From assembly GCA_905215045.1 (NCBI GenBank), contig CAJMOO010000098.1, forward strand, positions 1 through 6,713: DNA of 6,713 nt, in the 5' to 3' direction. Below the pieces are notes generated by a model. That model was not told where the DNA came from. It was given only the letters and a program-made list of their open reading frames with translations, and did not search any database. The position numbers and the translations under genes are program-made. Positions 1 to 5,592 of this stretch are shown here, piece after piece. The stretch comes from an uncultured bacterium (GTDB lineage: Bacteria > Bacillota_A > Clostridia > Lachnospirales > Lachnospiraceae). Positions within the stretch are counted from its first letter, which is position 1, and the number at the start of each line of letters is the position of its first letter.

Positions 1-2
1 GA

Positions 3-1208
3 TGGGAGAATGAGAAAGCTTCCGTTGAGAAAGTCTCCAAATTAAGAGAAGAGATCGAATCTGTAAACAGTGAGATCCAGATTGCCCAGAGAAATTATGA
101 TTTAAATAAAGCAGCCGAATTACAGTATGGTCGCCTGCCAGAATTGAAGAAACAGTTAGAAGAGGAAGAAGAACGCGTAGCGAAAGAAGACCGTTCTATG
201 GTCAGAGAATCCGTCACAGAAGATGAGATCGCCAAGATCATTTCCCGTTGGACAGGAATTCCAGTAGCGAAACTTACTGAAAGTGAGAGAAATAAGACAT
301 TACATCTTGATAAGATCCTTCATGAAAGAGTTGTTGGACAGGATGAAGCAGTGGAACTTGTTACAGAATCCATCATCCGTTCCAAAGCCGGAATCAAGGA
401 CCCAAGCAAACCAATCGGTTCTTTCTTATTCCTTGGACCAACAGGTGTAGGTAAGACAGAACTTGCTAAAGCACTGGCAGAAAGCTTATTTGATAACGAG
501 CAGAATATCGTGCGAATCGATATGAGTGAATATATGGAGAAACACTCCGTGGCAAGACTGATCGGAGCGCCTCCGGGATATGTTGGATATGAAGAAGGCG
601 GACAGTTGACTGAAGCAGTCAGAAGAAAACCTTACTCTGTAGTCTTATTTGATGAGATCGAAAAAGCCCATCCAGATGTATTTAATATCTTATTACAGGT
701 ATTAGACGATGGACGAATCACAGACTCCAAAGGTAAGACCGTAGACTTTAAGAACACGATCCTGATCATGACATCCAATATCGGATCTTCCTACCTGTTA
801 GAAGGAATCGATGAAGATGGCAATATCAAACCAGAAGCACAGGATATGGTTATGAATGACCTTAAGAATCATTTCAGACCAGAATTCTTAAACCGTCTGG
901 ATGAAACGATCATGTTCAAGCCATTAACAAAAGCAAATATCACAAATATCATCGACTTACTTGTGAAAGATCTGAACCGCAGATTAGCAGACAAAGAATT
1001 AAGCGTTGAATTAACATCAGCAGCCAAGAATTATGTTGCCGACCATGGTTATGAACCAATGTATGGAGCAAGACCATTGAAGAGATATCTGCAGAAGAGT
1101 GTTGAGACACTGGCTGCAAGATTGATTTTGAGCGATGGGGTCGATGCGGAAGATACGATTTTGATCGATGTAGAGAATGATCAGTTGATTGCGAAAGTGA
1201 AAAATTAA
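3..1208 (+). CDS. clpB: ATP-dependent disaggregase ClpB, C-terminal part (5' end outside window)
   Basis: This is the cytosolic AAA+ disaggregase that works with DnaK to pull proteins out of aggregates. The frame is open from the left edge, so 401 codons are visible of a family length near 860; the N domain and first ATPase module lie outside the window. The start of the fragment is a charged coiled coil with the ClpB middle-domain signature NKAAELQYGRLPELKKQL, which separates it from ClpC and ClpA. The second ATPase module follows: Walker A GPTGVGKT (fragment residues 145-152), pore loop GYVGY (from 192), Walker B VVLFDE (213-218), sensor-1 Asn near 259 in TSNIGS, and sensor-2 Arg near 357 in GARPLKR. 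A TTG at 144 is not a start, because the middle domain continues upstream in frame. All motifs are intact and the stop is TAA. A large palindromic element begins 23 bp after the stop and could end the transcript. The gene looks unrelated to the operon to its right. Confidence 0.96.
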   Translation, partial: WENEKASVEKVSKLREEIESVNSEIQIAQRNYDLNKAAELQYGRLPELKKQLEEEEERVAKEDRSMVRESVTEDEIAKIISRWTGIPVAKLTESERNKTLHLDKILHERVVGQDEAVELVTESIIRSKAGIKDPSKPIGSFLFLGPTGVGKTELAKALAESLFDNEQNIVRIDMSEYMEKHSVARLIGAPPGYVGYEEGGQLTEAVRRKPYSVVLFDEIEKAHPDVFNILLQVLDDGRITDSKGKTVDFKNTILIMTSNIGSSYLLEGIDEDGNIKPEAQDMVMNDLKNHFRPEFLNRLDETIMFKPLTKANITNIIDLLVKDLNRRLADKELSVELTSAAKNYVADHGYEPMYGARPLKRYLQKSVETLAARLILSDGVDAEDTILIDVENDQLIAKVKN

Positions 1209-1231
1209 TTTGCATAACGGAAATGTATTGA

Positions 1232-1431
1232 GTATTCATAAAAACATAAAAAAAGATAGAGGTACGAAAAACGAATTCCATTGACGGATTTTTTGCAAAA
1301 CGCTGATCCGCCAACACTCCTGCACAACTCACTGCGTTCAAACAGTGCCCGTGTTGGCTGCGATTTTGCAAAAAATCCTATGGAATCCTATCATTTCGTA
1401 CCTCTATCTTTTTTTATGTTTTTATGAATAC
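1232..1431. repeat. 200-bp near-palindromic element, MITE-like or bidirectional terminator
   Basis: The outer arms, 1232-1269 and 1394-1431, are perfect 38-bp inverted copies. Inside them the symmetry continues imperfectly, with a perfect 15-bp pair (1286-1300 with 1364-1378), a 7-bp pair (1311-1317 with 1351-1357) and a tip hairpin CACTG/CAGTG (1330-1334 with 1343-1347). As RNA it would fold into one long imperfect hairpin. Each outer arm contains a seven-base A or T run, so a transcript from either side meets a stem followed by a U tract, and the element could end clpB transcription. I see no open frame of its own and no clear target-site duplication. Its size, terminal symmetry and position just past a stop codon fit a non-autonomous mobile element or an interspersed palindromic repeat. 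The family is not recognised. Confidence 0.8.
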
Positions 1432-1483
1432 CTGAAGGCATTCTCGTATAAAATTAAGAATTTTCAAGCGGAAGGGTGTGACA

Positions 1484-1700
1484 GTGAAATTAAATACAGA
1501 ATTAACACCAGAGATGATAAAAGAAGGAACACCAGATGAGGTAGTCGTTTCTACAGGATGTAAACTATTTATCCCCACCGATTAAAGAACATGACCTTTC
1601 AAACGTAGTTCAGGCAAATGATATTTTCTTGCAAAATGTACGTGCAGGAAAGAATGTAGCAGTAGGATCAAGTTTTGTAATAAAAGAAAGCTCTGAGTAA
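1484..1700 (+). pseudogene. Small reading frame broken by an apparent +1 shift, unknown function
   Basis: A GTG at 1484 is preceded at 7 nt by a good Shine-Dalgarno sequence, GGAAGGG (1470-1476). The first frame encodes about 31 sensible residues (start VKLNTELTPEMIKEG), then three more and a TAA at 1583-1585. A second frame, one base further on, is open from about 1572 to a TAA at 1698-1700 and also looks protein-like (IKEHDLSNVVQANDIFLQNV and beyond). Skipping one base near 1577, just after a run of four C's, joins them into a 71-residue protein. The likeliest reading is a small gene inactivated by a 1-bp insertion. A sequencing error or a real frameshift site remains possible. A TATAAA at 1447-1452 is a weak -10 candidate. 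The product is not recognised, and I see no transmembrane segment or known motif. Confidence 0.4.
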
Positions 1701-1718
1701 TGCTCAAAGCTTTCTTTT
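1682..1718. terminator. Intrinsic terminator, probably bidirectional
   Basis: A perfect 11-bp stem (1682-1692 with 1708-1718) continues past a one-base mismatch on each side into a 4-bp stem TGAG/CTCA, closed by a 5-base loop (1698-1702). On the plus strand the 3' arm ends in five T's (1715-1719). On the minus strand the 3' arm ends in four T's, so it could also stop leftward transcription from the DeoR gene and the nuclease remnant. The stop codon of the upstream broken frame lies in the loop. Confidence 0.85.
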
Positions 1719-1724
1719 TATTCT

Positions 1725-1991
1725 CTATAGCCGTTCCACAACCACCTTACATTTTTTCTTGCAAAAAGCAATTCCATATGCAAGAATATCATTTCGTCCT
1801 TCATTTCTTAAGCGTTCATCATACCGGCGTTCCCTAATCTGCTGCATTGCTTTTTCGCAAGCTTTAGAAAGCCCCTGAAATGTTTGGGCATATTTTAGTT
1901 CTATTATGATTCCTGCATCTGGATCGTCTGTCTCGATCAGAATGTCTACCAGTCCATCTCCAGATTCTATTTCTGGTCTGGATCCTCTGTT
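1725..1991 (-). pseudogene. C-terminal remnant of a PD-(D/E)XK nuclease / AAA-ATPase-like protein
   Basis: On the minus strand, 89 codons are open between an in-frame TAG (complement of 1992-1994) and a TAG at 1725-1727. The peptide carries the C-terminal nuclease domain typical of the AAA-ATPase-like / DUF1703 proteins: GDGLVDILIE with the metal-binding Asp, IIIELKYAQ with the ExK pair, then KACEKAMQQIRERRYDE, and a strand-forming end ILAYGIAFCKKKCKVVVERL. Intact members are about 500-600 residues with an N-terminal ATPase domain. That part is absent: no start codon or ribosome binding site is evident, and the DeoR gene ends only 33 bp upstream. It is a decayed leftover of a family found in many copies in gut anaerobes and Bacteroidetes, whose biological role is not settled. 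Any expression would be read-through from the DeoR gene. Confidence 0.75.
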
Positions 1992-2024
1992 CTATTATTT
2001 CGTTTTTCTCATATACATGATAGA

Positions 2025-2801
2025 CTACGTCAAATCACGATCAGCCACAGTGATCATCACACGGTTCTGATATTCTTCAAGTACATCTTGTGATACATTA
2101 GAATCAGTTACCAGAACATCAATATCATCCCAGTCACAAACAAGAAATGCTGCCGTCTTTTCAAATTTCGTGCTGTCTGCAAGAAGAATAGTTTTTTGTG
2201 ATACTGAGAATATGTTGCGTTTTACGGTTACTTCTTCATATGGTGTTACCATAGGACCAGTAGGTGTGCATGCATCAGTACCGATGATCGCAATGTCTGG
2301 ATGAATATTCTCAAGCATTGCGTTTGTCCATGCACCAAGCATTGCACCGCTGCTCTTACGCAAGTGACCGCCGAGAACAAAGATATCGTTATCACTTTCC
2401 AAGAGAGCATGAAGAGCAGGAGCAGAATTTGTGAAAATCGTATAGCCTGATTTCTTAGCGAGCAGTTCTGCAAGGATCATGGGCGTACTTCCGGCATCTA
2501 GAACGATAGACGCACCATCTGGAATAAAATCAAGTGCACGTTTGGAAATCGCGAGCTTTTTATCTATATTAACAGAATGTTTTTCGGATACAGGATGTTC
2601 TATATCTAGTTCTTTAATTCGCATAGCACCACCGCGGACTTTCTTGATCATTCCCTGAGCATCAAGGTGAATGATATCTTTTCGTACAGTTTCAATCGAA
2701 ACATCCAAGCGTTTTGCTGCGTCAGTAATAGAAATAGAACCTTCGTTAACAACCATTTGTACAAGTTGGCTGCGTCGCTGTGTTGTAAAGCGTTGTTTCA
2801 T
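2025..2801 (-). CDS. DeoR-family transcriptional repressor, probable regulator of the divergent GRE operon
   Basis: This is a complete 258-residue protein, the usual length for the family. The N terminus is a DeoR winged helix-turn-helix: recognition region about residues 24-45 (SITDAAKRLDVSIETVRKDI), with the typical wing KVRGGA at 54-59. The rest is a DeoR C-terminal sensor domain of the ribose-5-phosphate-isomerase-like fold, with the phosphosugar-binding loop DAGST (102-106), FTNSAPAL (123-130), LGGHLRKSSGAMLG (143-156) and LADSTKFEK (207-215). Such proteins normally repress sugar genes and are released by a phosphorylated intermediate. The ATG is preceded on the minus strand by AAGGGAG at 7 nt spacing. 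It is divergent from the GRE operon across 384 bp, so its target is probably that operon and itself. The effector is inferred to be a sugar phosphate of the pathway and cannot be named from sequence. Confidence 0.93.
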   Translation of the reverse strand: MKQRFTTQRRSQLVQMVVNEGSISITDAAKRLDVSIETVRKDIIHLDAQGMIKKVRGGAMRIKELDIEHPVSEKHSVNIDKKLAISKRALDFIPDGASIVLDAGSTPMILAELLAKKSGYTIFTNSAPALHALLESDNDIFVLGGHLRKSSGAMLGAWTNAMLENIHPDIAIIGTDACTPTGPMVTPYEEVTVKRNIFSVSQKTILLADSTKFEKTAAFLVCDWDDIDVLVTDSNVSQDVLEEYQNRVMITVADRDLT

Positions 2802-2877
2802 AATGACTCCCTTCTATTATGTTGTTTTACAATAAGATTTTAATATAAAAACCAACATAATCCAAATATTAATCAAA

Positions 2878-2886
2878 ATTATACCA
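2878..2886 (-). promoter_or_regulatory. Extended -10 promoter of the DeoR gene
   Basis: On the minus strand this reads TGGTATAAT, a perfect TATAAT with the TGn extension that can make up for a weak -35. No good TTGACA lies 16-18 bp upstream. Transcription would begin near 2871, giving a leader of about 70 nt before the ATG. A TCCAAATAT sequence (2861-2869), similar to the CAAGATA repeats near the GRE promoter, overlaps the expected start and could serve autoregulation. Confidence 0.6.
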
Positions 2887-2903
2887 CAATATTTTCAAAA
2901 AGT

Positions 2904-2958
2904 GTATGAAAAAGTTCCCAAAAACTACAAAAAAATTAAAATATGTGCTTTTTCATAC
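2904..2958. repeat. Perfect 11-bp inverted repeat with 33-bp spacer
   Basis: GTATGAAAAAG (2904-2914) and its exact complement CTTTTTCATAC (2948-2958) face each other. The arms lie between the DeoR -10 and the CAAGATA repeats, centred near 2931, with half-site centres 44 bp apart (about four helical turns). This suits a protein bound at two sites or a looped complex better than an RNA terminator, because the left arm overlaps the expected -35 region of the DeoR promoter. The binding protein is unknown. Confidence 0.55.
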
Positions 2959-2982
2959 CTTGAAAAACAAAAGATATTGCAA

Positions 2983-3005
2983 TTTCTTATTCGAAATATA
3001 AGAAA
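2983..3005. repeat. Perfect 8-bp inverted repeat with 7-bp spacer, possible operator
   Basis: TTTCTTAT (2983-2990) is the exact complement of ATAAGAAA (2998-3005). The 23-bp dyad has a size usual for a dimeric regulator and sits about 70 bp upstream of the GRE -35, a position used by activators. No known consensus is matched with confidence. Confidence 0.4.
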
Positions 3006-3020
3006 AGTTGGAGAAAAAAT

Positions 3021-3090
3021 CAAGATAAGTTGTAATTTAGTCCAAGATAATCCAATTTAATTAGTGTTTGTTCTTGACAAATCCAAGATA
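3021..3090. promoter_or_regulatory. Three phased CAAGATA repeats, candidate DeoR operators
   Basis: CAAGATA begins at 3021, 3043 and 3084. The last two share the longer form TCCAAGATA. Start-to-start distances are 22 and 41 bp, close to two and four helical turns, so all three lie on roughly one face of the DNA. The third copy lies between the -35 and -10 of the GRE promoter, where a bound repressor would block RNA polymerase. A related TCCAAATAT is at the DeoR promoter (2861-2869). Assignment to the adjacent DeoR protein is inference from position. Confidence 0.5.
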
Positions 3091-3102
3091 CACCAATATA
3101 AT
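3074..3102 (+). promoter_or_regulatory. Consensus sigma-A promoter of the GRE operon
   Basis: TTGACA (3074-3079) and TATAAT (3097-3102) both match the consensus exactly and are separated by the optimal 17 bp. Transcription should start near 3109, leaving a leader of about 77 nt before the GRE start codon. Such a promoter would be strong without a repressor, which fits the divergent DeoR gene and the repeat lying in its spacer. Confidence 0.85.
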
Positions 3103-3185
3103 AAAGGCAGATGAAAGAAAGAGTGTTCATCAAAACATTTACAGATATTAAGAATCTTTGATTATTAAGGAAGGAGAGAAACAAA

Positions 3186-5576
3186 ATGAGTGCTATTTAC
3201 AAGAGAGATGAAAGCAAGATTTTTTCCCGTATCAATGTTTTACGTGAAAATATGTTGGACGCAGTTCCATCACTTTCAAGTGAGAGAGCTGTTCTGGCAA
3301 CAGAGTTTTATAAGAATAATGAAGGTATGCCTCCAAAACTATTAAGAGCTCATCTTCTGGAATATCTTCTTGCAAAGAAAGAAGTACTGATTCGTGATCC
3401 AGAGCTTATCGCAGGAAACATTACAAAAGTTCTTCGAGCAGCTGAAGTATTTTTCCCAGAGAGCGATGCTGCGTGGATTGAAGATGACATTGACAACTTC
3501 CCAACTCGTGAGCTTGATCCATTTATCGTGGAGCCTGAAGTACGTGAAGAGATTTTAGCATGTACACCTTACTGGAAAGGAAAATGTCTGACTGACTATA
3601 TTTCAAAGGCAGTTCCAGAAGAAGAACTTGTTGCAGCAAGAAACGGTGCAACACAGATCAACTACGCAGACGGTACAGGACATTTACTGATCAACTATGA
3701 ATACATCCTTGGAAATGGTCTTGAGGCAGTACTTAAAGACATCGAAAAATCCCGTGACACAATTGATTATTATGAAATGGGAGCACTTGAGAAGAAAATG
3801 GAATTAGATGCGATGGAGATCGCAGTAAAAGCTGTTATCGCATATGCACATCGTTTTGCTGATCTTGCAGATGAAAGGGCTGCAAAGATGGAAGCTGAAG
3901 ATCCAACGCGTGCAAAAGAATTACGCATGATGGCAGAAAATCTTCGTACAGTACCAGAACATCCGGCACAGACATTCTGGCAGGCATTACAGTCATTATG
4001 GCTTTGCAATCTGGTAGTGCAGATCGAATCTAACGGTACTGGAGTTTCTATCGGACGTATCGACCAGTGGTTATATCCATATTACCGCCGCGATATTGAT
4101 AACAAAGTTATTACACAGGATCAGGCACAGGAATTACTTGATTCTCTTTGGCTGAAATTTGAAGAGATGAATAAGATCCGTTCTACTGCAGCGGTTGAAA
4201 TCTTCTCCGGGTATCTGACAAACCAGTGTGTAACGATCGGTGGCTGCGATAAGAATGGAGCAGATGCAGTAAATGATCTGTCTTATATGTGTTTACAGGC
4301 TCAGCTTGATGTATATCTGAAATCCCCTCAGATGGCAGTACGTATTGGCGGTCGTACACCATATAAATTCCTTCGTAAAGCATTTGACTGTATCAGTCTT
4401 GGTGGAGGAAACCCAGAACTGATCGGTGATGACTGCATTATTCAGGCAATGGTACGTTTAGGTATGTCACTTCCAGTAGCACGTGACTATGCCAATGTAG
4501 GATGTATTGAACCATCAGTTGTTGGTGGATGGGGTATCCATAAAGGTGGATCTATCAATTTACCAAAAGTTGCTGATCTGGCACTTACAAATGGTGTAGA
4601 TCGTAGAACTGGTGAACAGGTAGGATGCAAGAGTGGAGATCCGGCAGAATTTAAGACGATGGATGATTATCTTGAAGCAGTGAAAGCACAGATTCGTTTC
4701 TTCGTTCGAATGTCTACAGCGGTTACAGGTGTTGTAGAAGGATATCGTCGAGACATGATTCCACATGTGTTCACTTCCTCAGTTATTCCTGACTGTGTAG
4801 ATAAACGACTGGATGCCACAGCAGGTGGTGCTCGTTATAATTGGACAGGTATGAATGTAAATGGTGGTGCGAACTTTGCCAATGGTCTTGCAGCTGTTCA
4901 GAAACTTGTCTTTGATGAAAAGAAATATACGATTGAACAGATAAATGAAGCACTTGATGCGAACTTTGAAGGATATGAAGATATGTGTTATGACATGCTG
5001 CAGGCACCAAAATACGGAAATGACGAAGATTATGTAGATTTCTTATTACGTGATGGCATTGCATATCTTTCTGATCAGTATGCCCTGTATACAAACCCTC
5101 GTGGAGGTATCTTCACCATTGGATTCTTCCCAGGAACATTACATCATTACTATGGTACTTTAACAGGTGCTACAGCGGATGGTCGTAAAGCAGGAGAAGC
5201 TTTTGCAGATGCAATTTCACCAACATCTGGAAGTGATAAGAAGGGACCTACAGCAGTTATGAGTTCTGTAACAAAACTTGATATGACACGTTCAGGTAAT
5301 GGTTCTGTTCTAAATATGAAGTTCTCACCAGCATTATTCTCAACAGAACAGGATGTTCGTAATTTCTTAGCTTTGAACAAATCATACCTGACAATGATGG
5401 GTGGATTCCATGTGCAGTACAACATTGTTTCTAAAGAAACATTACAGGCAGCACAGGCTGACCCTAAGAAATATAAAGATCTGATCGTTCGAGTTACCGG
5501 ATACAGTGCATACTTTACTGAATTAGGTAAAGAAGTTCAGGACGAGATCATTGAACGTACGGAACAGGAGATGTAG
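3186..5576 (+). CDS. Glycyl radical enzyme, YbiW/PflD-like dehydratase branch (PFL2 group)
   Basis: This is an oxygen-sensitive cytosolic enzyme that uses a backbone glycyl radical to make a cysteine thiyl radical and then an eliminating or lyase reaction. It has 796 residues, a normal family length. The large PFL barrel domain covers roughly residues 10-660. Its active-site loop YANVGCIEP gives thiyl Cys440 and general-base Glu442; there is one cysteine, not the Cys-Cys pair of true pyruvate formate-lyase. The C-terminal domain includes GTLTGATADGRKAGEAFADA and the radical loop VRVTGYSAYF with Gly772, 24 residues before the end. The ATG follows AAGGAGAG at 9 nt spacing. The activase gene starts 16 bp downstream, with an FSA aldolase after it, as in E. 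coli ybiW and pflD loci. The favoured reaction is ring-opening dehydration of a 1,5-anhydrohexitol 6-phosphate. A glycerol, propanediol or other polyol dehydratase is the alternative. There is no N-terminal microcompartment extension. Family is certain; substrate is inferred. Confidence 0.93.
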   Translation: MSAIYKRDESKIFSRINVLRENMLDAVPSLSSERAVLATEFYKNNEGMPPKLLRAHLLEYLLAKKEVLIRDPELIAGNITKVLRAAEVFFPESDAAWIEDDIDNFPTRELDPFIVEPEVREEILACTPYWKGKCLTDYISKAVPEEELVAARNGATQINYADGTGHLLINYEYILGNGLEAVLKDIEKSRDTIDYYEMGALEKKMELDAMEIAVKAVIAYAHRFADLADERAAKMEAEDPTRAKELRMMAENLRTVPEHPAQTFWQALQSLWLCNLVVQIESNGTGVSIGRIDQWLYPYYRRDIDNKVITQDQAQELLDSLWLKFEEMNKIRSTAAVEIFSGYLTNQCVTIGGCDKNGADAVNDLSYMCLQAQLDVYLKSPQMAVRIGGRTPYKFLRKAFDCISLGGGNPELIGDDCIIQAMVRLGMSLPVARDYANVGCIEPSVVGGWGIHKGGSINLPKVADLALTNGVDRRTGEQVGCKSGDPAEFKTMDDYLEAVKAQIRFFVRMSTAVTGVVEGYRRDMIPHVFTSSVIPDCVDKRLDATAGGARYNWTGMNVNGGANFANGLAAVQKLVFDEKKYTIEQINEALDANFEGYEDMCYDMLQAPKYGNDEDYVDFLLRDGIAYLSDQYALYTNPRGGIFTIGFFPGTLHHYYGTLTGATADGRKAGEAFADAISPTSGSDKKGPTAVMSSVTKLDMTRSGNGSVLNMKFSPALFSTEQDVRNFLALNKSYLTMMGGFHVQYNIVSKETLQAAQADPKKYKDLIVRVTGYSAYFTELGKEVQDEIIERTEQEM

Positions 5577-5592
5577 AAAAAAGGAGAGTACT

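Larger units (their letters stand above)
2802..3185. promoter_or_regulatory. Divergent regulatory region between the DeoR gene and the GRE operon
   Basis: This is a 384-bp, very AT-rich spacer with no supported gene. From left to right it holds the DeoR ribosome binding site, an inverted repeat in the DeoR leader (2816-2824 with 2853-2861), the DeoR extended -10 (2878-2886), a perfect 11-bp inverted repeat (2904-2914 with 2948-2958), a perfect 8-bp inverted repeat (2983-2990 with 2998-3005), three CAAGATA repeats (3021, 3043, 3084), the GRE promoter (3074-3102), a 6-bp inverted repeat at the predicted transcript start (3110-3115 with 3126-3131), and the GRE ribosome binding site. The density of symmetric sites suggests control by DeoR and perhaps a second regulator. 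No riboswitch or catabolite-responsive cre box was recognised. Confidence 0.75.

Noticed and set aside
144..1208. TTG at 144 as the ClpB start
   Set aside because: The frame is open to the left edge and encodes the ClpB middle-domain coiled coil, so the gene simply begins outside the window.
1345..1539. A 64-codon plus-strand reading frame
   Set aside because: It runs across the right arm of the palindromic element, has no convincing ribosome binding site and conflicts with the better-supported frame starting at 1484.
3110..3131. Possible catabolite-control (cre) box at the GRE transcript start
   Set aside because: GATGAA and TTCATC are symmetric, but the central CG and spacing of the cre consensus TGWAANCGNTNWCA are missing.
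3770..5425. Minus-strand reading frames of 66-103 codons inside the GRE gene
   Set aside because: They are antisense shadows of a strongly conserved gene, with low-complexity Ser/His-rich translations and no ribosome sites.
3186..5576. Annotation as pyruvate formate-lyase
   Set aside because: One active-site cysteine with a following glutamate (GCIE) instead of Cys-Cys, and a two-cluster activase next door.
3186..5576. Choline trimethylamine-lyase or microcompartment-type propanediol dehydratase
   Set aside because: No microcompartment shell genes, targeting extension or aldehyde dehydrogenase are visible; the aldolase neighbour points to sugar phosphate chemistry. Not fully excluded, since the window ends early.
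5551..5592. Longer activase start at 5551
   Set aside because: It would add 14 basic residues encoded inside the GRE gene. The ATG at 5593 has its own AAGGAGA and gives the standard family N terminus.
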